In this document: piece by piece, positions 39,621-52,015 of the stretch
Layout: the number at the start of each line of letters is the position of its first letter
Position numbering within the stretch: position 1 is the first letter of the stretch
Program-made: the position numbers and the translations under genes
NCBI GenBank assembly: GCA_037957365.1
Contig: JARHVA010008428.1
Location: forward strand, 366,001-430,000
Reading direction: 5' to 3'
DNA length: 64,000 nt
Origin: Torreya grandis
Lineage: Eukaryota; Streptophyta; Pinopsida; Cupressales; Taxaceae
Notes under the pieces: generated by a model
Seen by the model: the letters and a program-made list of their open reading frames with translations, nothing else
Told to the model about the DNA's origin: nothing
The model's database searches: none

Positions 39621-42600
39621 CAATGATCTAATCTAAACAACAAAGGTTTTATTTTTTATTTAATAAGGTAAAATTAGCAATTTTTACATGGACCTACAAC
39701 TTGAGTTTAAATAGAAATAGATTAAAATGAAGTAAGCCCCAAGGGATGAGAAACAAAATACAAAAAAGAAAACTCAGTTAGCATAATGCTAGTGTAGAAG
39801 AAAAATTAAAATAAAATAAAAGAAAGAAATTACTTAGGGAGGGTAGTTTCCTCTATGAGTTCCTTACTAGCATTGTTCTCTTTTAACTTCTCCATTGGCC
39901 TATTCCTGGTTATTTTTTCTTGAGTCTTGTTACACGATCCTTCCATCACATGCTTTGGCATAATCATTCTCAGCTTCTTCTAGGGTACCTCCTTCTCTGA
40001 TAAAATTTTGAAGGGGGGTTAAAAAAAGGTTTTTGTGTTTCAACATTCACAAACCCAACATCTTATTTCTAGGTAGGAAACTCAGCCTTGATGTGATGTG
40101 AAAAGGTCTAAATCATTTTGGTTCTTTTTTTGTTGATGGAGTTTCACTCCTTTATTAGGTTGGATAGACTAAGTCCAGCATCTTGAAGTTTACTATTGAA
40201 ACCATCCAACTTTATTTTTTTTTCATGATTACCTCAGACAAGAGAGTTATTCCTTTTTCATAAAATTATAAAACTTTCATTTCCTCCAAAGAAATGGTCT
40301 TGGTTTGTTTACTATAATCTGAAGAGGGAGTTACCTCATGATGATCTTGGAAAAGGGTCTTGTTGGGGAAGGGCTAGGTAGAGGATGGTGAGATTCTATG
40401 GTTGAATCTTCCTTGGGGAAGTCCTCTGCAAAAAATCCTCCTAATGGGACCTCTTTCTCATGTAGGATCTCTCCATGCTTGAGAAGTAATAAAATAAGGC
40501 CTTGATGGATGATAGCATTTGCTTCATTGATTTAAAAAGTGAGGTTAGTTCTTTCAAGATACTTTAGTAAGTAATAAGGCAAATTGATTTTAAAACCTTG
40601 AAAATGGTTAAGAAGTAGAAAGTGGCATGAGAAGATGATTAAATTTACCTTATAGATTAAGGTATTTCACGATTTGAATGCACAACTCTAGCTGGTACCT
40701 TGATAAGTCCATTCAAAAGAATCCCTTATTATCAAATTTTAAGGTCTTGTTTATCTGAAATAACGTCTACATCAGCTCCATTTTCTTTGATTATTGAAAA
40801 ACAAATTTATAATTATCATCAAACAATTAATTTCTATTTATAAATATTATATCTTTAAAAATGTGTAATAATAATATCAACAAGATATTAATTATCCAAG
40901 AAAATAAAAAAATAAATGAGTGTTAAATGGATTTCTAATTTAAGCTTGAACATAATTGTGAAAAACTCATTACATTACACTCCATCCTTTGTTTCCATTA
41001 TAGAACACATATTTCCATAACCATTTGACATTTATTTTAATTTAACTATTATATTATTATTTAAAAATAATATTAATATTGAACTCAAGTAAAATAAATT
41101 ATAAAATTGATGAATTATATTCCCTACATATCCCCCTTACTAACAAATGATTACAATATTTGTGTTCTATATGAGTCTCCTTGTTATAAAATTATTATCA
41201 AAATATGTGAGGAAAAATGTCATTAATAAACAACCACCAAAAAAGGTCATCTAAAAACTGACTAAAATTCCTAATTAATTTCTCATAATTGTTAATAATC
41301 TAAACAAATTCCTCAAAGCTAAGAAGTTTTGACTAGAGTTTATTATATAGTGCTTTATGGAAGCTTGCCTTTAGGGTTCCTCCTATTATACTATCGATAT
41401 GACATTGATATAGGCAAGATTTATCAATTTTTATTGTACATTTATTGGTGTTATGATCTAACCTTTTGGAGGTTGGGATGATGCTATATTAAATGTCCAT
41501 TGCCACCATTTCTACATCTTTAGATGCAGGGAAAATTGATACAATCCTGAGTGTTAATGATGCTAAAACAAATAAATTCATTCTAAAGGTATATAATGGG
41601 ATACTAGTTATAACCTAGATACCCATTTACTTGATTTTATTCTATATCTACCTAAATTTGATAAAGCTTGTAACTATTTTGAAATTTTCACTTTGGTTAC
41701 TTATTTTGTGGGAAGAGTCCCCCTAAGAGCCTTTTAAGGCAATGGGTTCATAACCCATTGGCAAGGCTATGGTATAAAATCATAATGAATACATAACCTC
41801 ACCAAAGGTTTTTTTTAATTCACCAATATGGAACATTGCACAACTATTGTGAACCATGGCCCCTTGTTCATCCACCACACAGTGATAGTGTTTTCCCACT
41901 AGACTTGAGACTTTCAAATCTCTAAGAATGCCAAACTTAAAATTATAGTTTAGATAAAAAAAATTGGCTTTCCTCTCCCCCTCTAGGATTTTATTGACCA
42001 AATCATAAAACCCTTAGGATGTTTTATATTCCATGATAAGCTAAAAATTTACACTACTACAAAAGAGTTTGCATGAAAGTAGATCTAGCCTAGGACCTCA
42101 AAGTGTATATTGAGATTCAAGTGGGAAATAATCATGTTACCCAATTTGTGCTATACATCAATTCATTAAAAACCTATTTTATGTGTCAATCCTTAGATCA
42201 TATGATCTAGGTGTCTTTTGATGTCCCCCATTCATTTTTATCCTTAAGAGAAACATGGGCCCAAGCCCATAACCCAAAATGGAAACTCTAATGGGTGGAC
42301 CATCGTCACCAATAAGAAAAGTAACTTGGATTGTAATAATGTTAAACCACATCCTTATATGTATCACCCATAAAGTTGTCCTAGTGTCATAACATCAACT
42401 AGAAAATCTATCACTACTTTGCCTAGTAAGGCCCCATTGATTTTGTACACACCTCAAGTGATGGATTCTATTATCACTCTTTTGCCTTTTATTCCTCAAT
42501 ATTAATCATACCAACCCCATCAAGGGATGATATCTTTAGATGATGAAATTAATATCATCATCCTTGATCATAAATTGGTCCTTCAACATTCAAAAATCCC

Positions 42601-42833
42601 ATATACCTTAAAGATGAGGAATATATGTCACATAAGTGGCAACCTTTTCATCTTGGAAATTCTATAAAGCATAAACTCTTTTATAATCAATTTAGTACTC
42701 TTGAATATATCATAGAGGGGAATGATATGAACCTTGATTTTTATTAATTTTAGTATATTTTGATAATGTTATTTTCCTCATTGATCCATCATAAAAGTAT
42801 GTATTTAATAATAGTTGTTAGTTTTTTAATCAT
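39621..42833. other. Unassigned stretch with coding-like patches
   Basis: Base composition between about 39,840 and 40,760 is less AT-rich than its surroundings. Its minus strand reads peptides such as MPKHVMEGSCNKTQEKITRN, KPMEKLKENNASKELIEE and SLEEMKVL, with intervening stops. Further minus-strand open pieces lie at 42,001-41,780 and 42,367-42,179. None matches a domain I can name. The region sits between LINE ORF1-like and ORF2 sequence on the other strand, so it may be a separate old insertion. Confidence 0.3.
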
Positions 42834-43720
42834 ATGAAAATACTCTATCTACAAGAAATAAAGATATTTATATTCCTCCTTAAAAATTCTACCAATGTCA
42901 TATGGTCTAGGGCCCTCTATCAGCATACCAATCATGAGTCTATATATGGTGGTGTCATCACCTTCTTAGCTCTAGAGCTTTCTCAAAACAATATTTCTTA
43001 TCGGACCAACCCCACTAATTGAGTCATTTGGAATCTTTTTGATTTTGATAATTGAATCATTTGGATGGCTAACTTGTATGACTATAATGATGATGTGTAA
43101 TGATCTATTATTTGGAGAGTGTTGGTATATTCCCTTCATATTCCCACTAGATATTTTAAAGGGATTTTAACATGGTTGAATATTTTGAAGATATAGAAGG
43201 CTATATTCCCATGTGTTTGGGAAAGAGAGGATCGGTATTACAAGCATAAAAAACTCAAGGTGTTTGATCCAAACCACCACTAGAGTAAATATTTATACTT
43301 ACCCTTGTTCACTTGGTAAAATTTTTGATAAAGGGAGGACAAAGTGGTTATATTCCTTGATCACACTCTTCTTTTTAAAACGAGATCTATTTTTCTTTGC
43401 CCCAATTCATAATAGACCATTTTTTTCACTCCCTAACACTTTTTGATCATATAAACATCATATATAATTAAATATATAATGGAAAAATCATCAAACTTGA
43501 TACAACATAATTTTATCTTAATATTACTCATCTTAAACATGAAATAACCATCCTTAATATTATTAGAATTTGGAATTTGGTTCCAAAACCTAGAGGGGAT
43601 ACTAGATGGATTAAATGGTGGGATGATTATCTTTCTCACACCACCACTTTCCTTTGTGTGTATGGTAATCAAGCTACCATTTTTTTCCATTTTATTCATA
43701 ATGCCATAAAATATGAATAC
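42834..43720 (+). pseudogene. LINE (L1-type) endonuclease domain
   Basis: The domain nicks target DNA to prime LINE reverse transcription. The plus strand reads MKILYLQEIKIF at the place of the catalytic LQET motif. It continues with YGGVITFLALELSQN, SYRTNPTN, a MANLYDYNDDV block standing for the NVYAPND motif, and FPCVWERE followed by VFDPNHH (around 43,205-43,280), which plant L1 endonucleases show as FPCVWExGER..FDPN. The catalytic GDFN motif is unreadable. Stops and frameshifts are many. The 5' end of ORF2 is missing or decayed before 42,834. Confidence 0.7.
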
Positions 43721-43829
43721 CTATGGGTTTCATAGTAGATAGAGGCCTCACCTTCACACTCAAATAATGATTTGGGGACATAAAATCCAAACTGAGGCAT
43801 ACAAGGCTAGGGGGGATAAACTTTGAGCT

Positions 43830-45034
43830 TGAATACATTGGGTAAAAATTAGAGATAAAGTCACCAAATATTTATTTTCTCTCCTTTATTATAGATGAAT
43901 TACTGATAGAATTCAAGCCATCAAGGAATGGGATGCCAATGTTACCAAGTTACTTGAAATCTTACAAGACTTTATACAAAATTATCACGGTGTTTTTTTG
44001 GATCAACATAATTCACTTAAGCATGAAGCAACTCTAGCTCAATACCTTCATATTGTCCCCTGTAAAATTTTTGAAGCTTAATGTGTTGAAGCTCTATCCT
44101 AGTTCCTCTCACTTTAAATGATATCAAGGAATTAGTTATTTATATATATACAAACAAATATATAGGTATTTATGGTTTCCATTGTGAGTTTTATCAAACC
44201 TTATGGGATATTGTGGAACCTAATATTCAAAAGCTTTTTCTAAAGCTATGTTGTATAACTCACTAGGGCTTCCTATCAATCAAGGTAATATAAAATTTAT
44301 TCCCAAGGCTAGTGATCCTACGACTATTAAATTGGAGACCCATCACCATTATTAATGTTTAGTATAAAGTTATTTCTAAGCCTATGGCACTCAATATTAA
44401 ACATCTTCTTAATTTAATTGTTAAAAGTTAACAAACATGATATATCTAGAATAGCCATATTCTAGATAATGTAATTGATATCTAGGAAGGAATGGATTGG
44501 GTTTAGGTGTCTAACCAAAAGGACTTATTTCTCAAGATTAATTTTTAAAATGATTATGATTGAATAGAGTGGACTTTTATTGTTGCCGTGTTCTAAGCTC
44601 TTAGTTTGCCCTCAATTTGTGTATGTTTTGAATATGATTTTGTAAGATGTTAGGGTGTGTATTATTATCAATAAGGCCTATTATAACTAGATTTAACTAA
44701 ATAGATCTATTAGATAGACTATTCTTTAGTGACTTATCTATATGTCTTGGTAGTTGAAGGATTTAATTATCTCTTAGCTAACTTTACCTTTGGAGGCTTG
44801 GTGAATGACATATTTCTCCCTAATTCTTATCATCGGGTACTTAAAGGTCACTTTGTTGATGATTCTTTCCTCACTCTTCAATATGAATAAGTATAGATCA
44901 ATAATGTTATGGAATTCCTTCACACTTTTTATCTAGCCTCTAGATCATCCATTTAGTGAAAGAAAAGGAAATGTTATCACTAGTATTTCTCACCCAAACC
45001 TCCTTGGTTGGAGGGATATTAATAGAAATGGATC
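43830..45034 (+). pseudogene. LINE (L1-type) reverse transcriptase domain, truncated
   Basis: The linker reads IRDKVTKYLFSLL and RIQAIKEWDAN, as after plant L1 endonucleases. In shifting frames the RT motifs follow: FIPKASDPTTIK (PKxxxPxxxxxxRPI region, about 44,300), a decayed ISGRYILDNVIDIWEGMDW-like stretch near 44,450-44,500, EGFNYLLANFTFGGLVNDI (about 44,755-44,815) and the catalytic block FVDDSFLTLQYE (44,852-44,887), where both aspartates survive. The frame then reads SPKPPWLEG and is cut at 45,035 by the LTR of gypsy element A. The thumb and 3' tail are outside the window or lost. Confidence 0.8.
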
Positions 45035-45384
45035 TATTATTTCTAAAAGTTGCACTAAATTAATTGGGCTCTTATCAAGTGAAAATTCCCAACTTCCCTC
45101 TCCAAGTGTTCCTTTGGAAGGTCAAGTTCATGTGAAAATTGGCTATGTCGTAATCTCGTCTTTGCTTGGTGAACCTATCTTTCCCTTAGAATATCTTAGG
45201 ATTTTTTTTAGGAACACAATGTTTGATAGAAATAGGTCTTTAGAATTTTTGTCTTGGATAAAAAATCTGAAGACTTGTTTCCATAAGACATTTTGTCTAT
45301 TATAAAACATCTAAAAGAATTCAATATCTTGGCCAAGTCCCACTTGCATCAGACTAAGTGTTTTGCAAAAACTCTAAAGGTTCA

Positions 45385-45740
45385 TTTCTTTTAGACATTT
45401 TTTCCATGACAAAAGTTTTGAAGGGAAATTTCCCTTTGAGAATTTTACCATAGGAAAAATGTATTAAATAATTTCATATTGTTGGGAAGATGTAAGTCCT
45501 TTTTTTTTTGGATTTTTTGGCCATAGCAAAAGGTCTGGAGGGCACTTACCCTTTAGAAAAATTGCAAAGGTCTGATTTATTTTGCAAAAGAGCTAAGTCC
45601 AATTATTTTAGGAAAGGTGTAAGGTCCATTTGTTTTAAAATTTTTGTTTGTGCCCACAAATACAAAGGGAACTTTCCCTTTGGGTTTTTACCCACAAAAA
45701 AATCCTTACAAAAGGTCATTTCTTCAACAAAAGTACACAT
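45385..45740. repeat. Degenerate sub-repeats in the LTR with a GGGAAATTTCCC dyad
   Basis: Three or more imperfect units of about 100-120 bp each carry a T-rich run, an ATGGCAAAAGGTCTGGAGGG-like block and a short GGGAA..TTCCCTTTG dyad (about 45,421, 45,540 and 45,668). At 45,421-45,436 the dyad is a perfect 16-bp palindrome, AAGGGAAATTTCCCTT. The 3' LTR holds equivalent, more decayed units near 56,720-57,010. Confidence 0.6.
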
Positions 45741-46100
45741 CTAAATTTCTTCAAGAAAATTATTTTAGACAAATTATCTAAAATAATTATCCCAATGAAG
45801 ACAAAAGTGTTGAAGTCCAATTATTTAAAGAAAAGTACTCATTTATTTCAGAGAAATTGTTTTAGATTTTTTTTTGAGATAATTATCCCAATAAAGAGTA
45901 GGGATAAAGACTCATTTCCATTAGGAAAATTACCCATGGTAAAGTTTTGAAGGAATTAATTCTATTAGACATATTATCCATGGTAAAATCCTTGAATGTA
46001 CTCAATATTTTAGAGAGATTATTATGGGGATGTAGGAAAAAAACCCTAAAATAGGAACAATGAAGAGATAAGTTGTCTGGAATAAACACCCCAACATAAA

Positions 46101-46700
46101 AAGGCCAAAAACCATAGATTCATACATAATTATTTGGACATAATTACCAAAGACAAAATATCAACTTATCTCTAAATATTATGTCATTGAGATAATTATA
46201 AAAATATATAGAATAAATATCTATTTTAGAATAAATATGAGGTCTCTACAAAAGATGTATTGATTTTAAAAATCTATAGGTTGATATATCAATCAACACA
46301 AATATGATATGAATCATAATATGTAATCATTAATTGATTCTTACTTCCCTTGTGGAAGATAAATAAGGTTTTGTAGATAGTAAAATATGGAATTAAAAAC
46401 TTGGCAATGCCATTTTTGACCTACCTTCACCTTGCATGACTCTTTCCTACACATATGGATCTTATTCTCCATTCTCTCACATCCACATAATTTTCATGAG
46501 TCTGACCTTCCCTATTTTATATTAGAGATCTAAATTAATAAGTGTGATAGTCTCATGGATGTTTTTTGATAGGCATGTAGATGAAAAGGCCAAAAACCAT
46601 AGACCAAATTACCAAAGACAAAATATTTGAAGGAATTTGGACAAATTACATAAGTGTGATAGTGTCATGGATGTTTTTTGATAGGCATGTAGATGTCAAC
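46101..46700. repeat. LTR-internal duplication around an inserted dispersed repeat
   Basis: AAGGCCAAAAACCATAG occurs at 46,101 and again at 46,587. ATTACCAAAGACAAAATAT occurs near 46,142 and 46,608. TAAGTGTGATAG..TCATGGATG occurs near 46,539 and 46,650. The 3' LTR has each of these once (about 57,412-57,570). So a segment was duplicated in the 5' LTR, and its first copy contains the dispersed repeat at 46,215-46,538. Confidence 0.8.
46215..46538 (+). repeat. Dispersed repeat, copy 2 (324 bp), inside the 5' LTR
   Basis: This is the direct-orientation partner of 34,296-34,600 at roughly 95% identity. It is absent from the 3' LTR, so it arrived after element A inserted. Compared with the other copy it has about 20 extra bases near 46,382-46,408. 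Confidence 0.9.
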
Positions 46701-49156
46701 TTTAAGCTATAGAAACTAGTTGTTACGATTCAAATGCTTCAACATAGTTATGTGAGCATCAATTTTAGGCCCTGTGAAATATCCATTTGAGTTCAAATGG
46801 AGGAATATCCAATTGTGTACATTAACATGGATTACGATGATCTGATAGTTTATGATCAAATCTAGATAGTTAAAGGAACCTAGGACCAATATAGGCATGA
46901 TAAGTGTCAAGATTTTAGGGTATGATTAAAATTTTGAGCATGTTTTAATGATCCAAAAAAATTAGTGGACAGTTGATAGTTTAACATGGCCTAAGATCTA
47001 GTGATCTACTACCACATGGCATGATAGTGATCAATGTAATATAGACTATTTAAAAGGAACACATAAATCTTATGAGGCTACCAAGTGGCACAACTTTAGG
47101 GACAAGTACAAATAGTATCCAATGACATTTTGCTCCTTGGATCATGATCTAACATAGCATGTTTGCTTACCAAATCAAGATCTAACTATAGGAAAAGATT
47201 TGAATCAATCCCAGGTCTCTAGAGTAGATGTGAGGAGGAAATGTTTTAAGCCCTTGGTGAGTGACCAAGAAAATCAATGATTTATGGTTGATCATGCATC
47301 CATAAGAGTGATGACATGAATGAGATCAGACTTTTCAAAGGGGAAAAATGAAATATAACATAATTTGTACATTCTTCATCTACTTCATTTGTCTAAGCTC
47401 CTAGATGGGAAAGATATTATAAGTCCACAAATCTAACGTGAGCCACTCCAACTAATATCTCTTAAGAAGTCATGGATCTATAATATTCTTAGGGAATCAT
47501 TGAAAGAGCAAGTTGTTCCATTACATACAAAGAGGAAGAGGAGTTATCCACAAGGTTATAGATATCCAAGCAAGTGGTCCAAGACATATTTAAGTAGTTT
47601 CACAGAAGGACAATGTTTTTTCTACCCTCTACCATAAATATTCTCCTTATAGCTCATGTGAAAGGCATCTCCCATTATGAAATCATAAATTTGTTGTAAA
47701 TCTTCATCATTATTTATAAAGGTAGTTAGAACATTAATTTTCATTACAAATGAATGAAGATTTTAGGCATTACATGGAATAATTTATAGCTAGAAGCATC
47801 TTGGTGGATTTGAGGGGATGTTATGTAATTTTGTAAATTTTGACCCATAGTTCTATAATTGAAAAGAATTACAATGTATAGATAGAAGGCTTATCTTTGA
47901 TTTCAAGTTATTATTGGCTATTGGTTTTTTGTAGGTTATTATTTTAGGCATCCATTTTCTCTAAGTCTAGGTTCTATAGGGAATTTTATGGGATTAGTTT
48001 TTTTATGTAGATCTTATCTCCCTTGATAAGGTGGTTGTAGCTGTATAGCCATTATCAAGATTTGAGAGCATGTTTATGTCTCCCTTGTCAAAAGATCAAT
48101 CTTATCATGCTTGTCCCCATGGTAAAATTTTGAAGTGTTGATGTTTGTAATATTTCTTTTCAAGTTAATAAAAATGCTTGTGGTTCTTTTCTATTTCCTA
48201 TTGATGAAGTATAGTGACCTATTTTGAAAATATTAATGACTAGATATCTTATTCTATGCTTATTACTAGTTATTATTTTGGGTTTTGATCTAGATTATAA
48301 ATCCCTTTCTGCATTATTTTAGAATCTGCTATCATGTTGGATTCAATAAGAAAATGCATTTGAAAGATTAGTTTTAGTGTATGTTATAGTCTCTTAGGGA
48401 TCATATTATATTTACCATTATCTTGAATTTAAATCTTTTTATGCATCTTTGCTAGGAAATATTATGATGAAATACTACCAGATACCCTATTGTTTGGGAG
48501 CCACCATCATGCCACCCTCCATTTTATAATTATATAACTTATCCTGCTTTGTCCTACCCTATAAATAATACACCCCTTGCATACTATAAGTATTTTTTGC
48601 CTTTCAAACACATAATATCTCACTTGTTTGAAATGTGTTTGCAGTTTGTGCTTTAAATCCTAACATTGTAGTATTTTATTCAACCCCTTTGTTGTTGAGG
48701 ATTATTTAGAATGAAGATTATAGTCATAGTTTCATCTATATTTAGTAGCTTTTGTATGACATAGATCATTTTTTTATTTCTTGTGACAACCCTTCATGGG
48801 TGAAGTGTGTAAACTTAGATATGCCTTAGTCATATCTATTTTTTGTGATAAAAATCCCCATTGAGGTTGAATTTTAGAATCTCTCCAAGTGAGCAAGTTA
48901 CCCCATAGTTCCTCTCACCTTGGTTCAGTAAAATATAGAAGTAGCATGGAGTTGACCATACCCTTTATATGTGCCTCTCAATCATTTTTTGCATTTGATC
49001 TAGTCTTGATGCTAAACCCTTCCTTAGCTACAATGACATACTAACATGTTTTTCATTTTTACTAGCCATTTTTCTTCAAGTGTGTAAGGCCAAGTGTATG
49101 AGGTGTAAAATTATGAAGTAAAACTCTACTAACACTATTATCAAGGAAAATTATTA

Positions 49157-49430
49157 TCACCCATGTTACCAGGGACTCTTGAAAAGAGCTATAAGTAATT
49201 TATTTAAAATTTTATCTACCTATCTTTGCACTGATTTGACTATCTTTGTTTTGTCAACATCACTGCTTTATAGGTGTAGTTGTTGGGGAAAAAAATACAC
49301 CCATGGTACTTTTGTTGTTAAGGACTCTTGAAGAAAGCCATAAGCATTTCATCTTTTAAAGTTATTTATTGTTACTACATTGATCTGACTATCTTGGTTG
49401 TCAATGTCACAACACTCCACTGGGGATGTA
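49157..49430. repeat. Tandem duplication of about 140 bp at the LTR end
   Basis: ACCCATG..AC..GGACTCTTGAA..AG..ATAAG is found from about 49,158 and again from about 49,297, each followed by a TTGATCTGACTATCTT-like stretch and TTGTCAA..TCAC. The second unit ends at the PBS-like site. Both copies are diverged. Confidence 0.7.
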
Positions 49431-49433
49431 CCA
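49405..49433 (+). promoter_or_regulatory. Primer-binding-site-like sequence of element A
   Basis: CAACACTCCACTGGGGATG resembles the GGTGACTCCACTGGGGA site of Tat/Ogre-like plant gypsy elements. It lies at the point where the duplicated LTR end stops, about 310 bp before gag. Confidence 0.5.
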
Positions 49434-49741
49434 CGAAGTTTTAATGCTTTACAATTTGACTTATGATGCATTTATTTCAAAAAAATGTTAACATTACATG
49501 TTGAAAGGTGTTTTGTCCCTTTTGAACATTATTCTAAAAAATTTAGTGTCTTTGTTTTCTATCTCATTAAGTTTCATCAAGTTTAATTTCAACATGTATA
49601 ACAACAATTTGTCAACTGTTATATTCTATAAGTTTGATTCTAGTGACAACTCCAACTTTATTTTCTAGTTTAAAAGAAGATTGGTGCCTATTCTGAATAT
49701 TTTTCTAAATTTTAGTTCTAATTATTTTCTTGTTGAAAAAG
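49434..49741 (+). other. Element A untranslated leader
   Basis: A T-rich non-coding leader between the PBS and gag. No ORF or structure was recognised. Confidence 0.5.
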
Positions 49742-50960
49742 ATGGAAGGGTTGAGATCATCTTTTAGAAGTGGCCTATCAAAGAAACTCCACTCTCCTTT
49801 TAGTATTCCTCAAAGAAGAGGGAAACAAGTTTGGAAATTTGTTAAAGGGTATAGATCAGATGCTAATGGTTATCTAAATTCTAATAATCTTAAGATCTTT
49901 ATTGGCCATCCCATTATTGAGGACTACCATAGCTCTCATAGTAATTCTGAAACATATAGTCCTATGTATTACCCAACTCCTTCTCAACTAGATAAATCCC
50001 TTCCCAGGTTTGATCCACCAAGTCCACCTCATTCAACCCATCGTATCCCTTTTCCATTTGTTCTTGAACCTCCAATTAAACTAATCATGAGGCATAGGGA
50101 TCTAGATGAGAATGCACAATTTGAATTCCATGTTCCTAGATTGAGGTCTATAAATTTTGATGAAATGGAAGGCTATCCTAATGAACTCCTAAATGAAGTT
50201 AGGAAATGCCTCCAAAAATTCAAAGGGAACAATGTAGTGAGTGGTGATCAACATTTGAGGGCATTTCAAAATATCATTGAAGATTATGAGGTTGAGTATG
50301 AGGATGTGCACATTAAGTCATTTATACACACACTAGAGGAAGATGCTTTCACATGGTTCAATTCCTTTCCTACCTGATGCATTGATTGATAAGAAGAGAT
50401 GTAAAATGTTTTTATAATTTAGTATGGTGCTAGGATTGATCTAAGGTTTCTTTTGGCTGAATTTGAAAATATCAAAAAGAATCCTAATGAGTGTGTGTAA
50501 GAATTTAACACAAAGTTTAATAAGACTATGATGCAGCTACTTAAAAACATCACTCCCAGTGATACAACATGCTTGATAAAATATTATGATTCCTTTGATA
50601 AGAAGTCTACATACTAATTAAGAGATAATGCTCCCACTAACCTATGGTTGGCATTCAATATGGCCATCCAAATTGAGAACAACATAAAGGCTATGGGAAA
50701 TCCCATGAACAAGAGGGATGATGTGAAGTTGATTAATATTGAAAAGACATATCCCATGAAGATAACCAACTTAGAGGAAACTATCAAAACTTTGGCCTTT
50801 GCTTTCAAATAAATGTCATACAAGTTGGCTAGACCTAAAAAGGGGGTCTGTCATGTATTTCCTAGATGTGAGAGGGTTCCAAATTTAAATCAAGAACCAA
50901 GGGGGATTGTTTTCCATAATATAGATAATGACAAAGGGAAGAGGCCTAAACATGAAGAAA
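49742..50960 (+). pseudogene. Gypsy gag (element A), N-terminal 211 codons open
   Basis: Gag would form the retrotransposon particle. From ATG at 49,742 the frame stays open for 211 codons (MEGLRSSFRSGLSKKLHSPF...) to a TGA at 50,375. It then continues with scattered stops through the Retrotrans_gag-like core: DAFTWFNSFP, YGARIDLRFLLAEFENIKKN, FNTKFNKTMMQLLKN and LRDNAPTNLWLAFNMAIQIE. The N-terminal part is basic and then proline-rich (residues 80-110). No CCHC zinc knuckle could be found in the tail; CHVFPRCERVP near 50,850 lacks the spacing. An upstream in-frame TTG at 49,730 is less likely as a start. This is the longest open frame of the window, but it is truncated before the core domain ends. 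Confidence 0.8.
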
Positions 50961-52015
50961 GAATGGAAATAAATTAAAATATAGGGGTTGGAAAAGAAGT
51001 GTCTGATCTTTTAAATGCCAAGTTGAATGGTGAAAATTATGACATTGATATTTATTGTTGTGACAAATGCTTCTTTCCACATCCCCCATGTTATATAGTT
51101 GAATTGATTGTTGAAGATATAGATGAACTTAAGTTTGTATCATCTGATGATGAGATCTTAATGTTCAATTATCAAATCCCCTAAAGTGAGATTACTACCT
51201 TCATAGAACTACTAAGTTATACTATTGTGGATCAATTTTGGAGTGTAGTTGAGAATGTAAATGTCCCAAATTCTAAATTTTCTTGTGACATTAATATGGC
51301 ACAAGCATATGAATTTCCCATTCATGATTTTGATTTCTTACACTCTATGATGATTAATAAGTATGATGGGGGAATTCCATCAGCTAAGGATAGGTAGTTT
51401 CTAATCAATGAATCAATTACCCAAGAGAAGGAGTATCACTTGAGAATTAAATATCATGTTTTTTCTCCTCAAGACACTACCCCTATAAATCTAAGGATAG
51501 GGGATGCTAATAAGGATGCTAGGAAAGTGGCAATATTACCTAAATCCTACAAACCTATACCTATTTTCTAAGCTATTAAGCCAAGAGGTGCTCCATCCAA
51601 GAATAGAGTGCCCATATTGTCTATTATCCCTAAGGGTGCTAATGAGTTTAAACAAAATCCACCCTTGTAAATTGCTATTAATTATTCAGATACATCCCAT
51701 ACCACTCCATTTTAGACCTTAAAATTACATCCTACCTAAAGGTGTCATTACCATTCCACCAAATATGCCTCTTCTTTAGTATATCATGTGTGATATGGCC
51801 CAAGTGTTGAACCAACTGAAAATCATTATACCACTTGTTGAATTGTTAAGAATACGTAAACACAGGAAAAAAGCATTTGAGTACTTGGAATCTGGTGATA
51901 AGTCAATTGTGAATGAAATAGAGTTACCTCAAACACCCTTAGAAAGTGATGAAGAATCAAAAGAGGTTGTTGAACTTACTCCTAATGTGTATTTGGGGAT
52001 TGCATGAGCAGAAAG
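50961..52015 (+). pseudogene. Gypsy gag-pol linker and pre-protease segment (element A)
   Basis: The plus strand reads VSDLLNAKLNGENYDIDIYC, then an acidic stretch (LIVEDIDELKFVSSDDEIL). After several stops comes MCDMAQVLNQLKIIIPLVEL, then LRIRKHRKKAFEYLESGDKS (51,786-52,007). The latter has the position and helical look of the pre-protease segment seen in elements B and C (ILELLK..YK). No enzymatic motif is visible. Assigned by position between gag and protease. Confidence 0.55.

Larger units (their letters stand above)
45035..49404 (+). repeat. 5' LTR of gypsy element A
   Basis: This aligns with 56,331-59,666 plus 63,661-64,000. Landmarks are CAAGTTCATGTGAAAATTGG at 45,121 and 56,431, GTGAGCATCAATTTTAGGCC near 46,752 and 57,635, GGTTTTGATCTAGATTATAA near 48,281 and 59,161, and ACCCTATTGTTTGGGAGCCA near 48,483 and 59,389. 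The start is TATTATTTCT, where the 3' LTR has TGTTAGAGCC, so the TG is mutated. The end at about 49,404 is set by the PBS-like site and is an inference. The LTR contains a dispersed-repeat insertion and local duplications. Confidence 0.75.

Noticed and set aside
50614..50823. Minus-strand 69-codon frame over gag
   Set aside because: It is antisense to readable gag sequence of gypsy element A.
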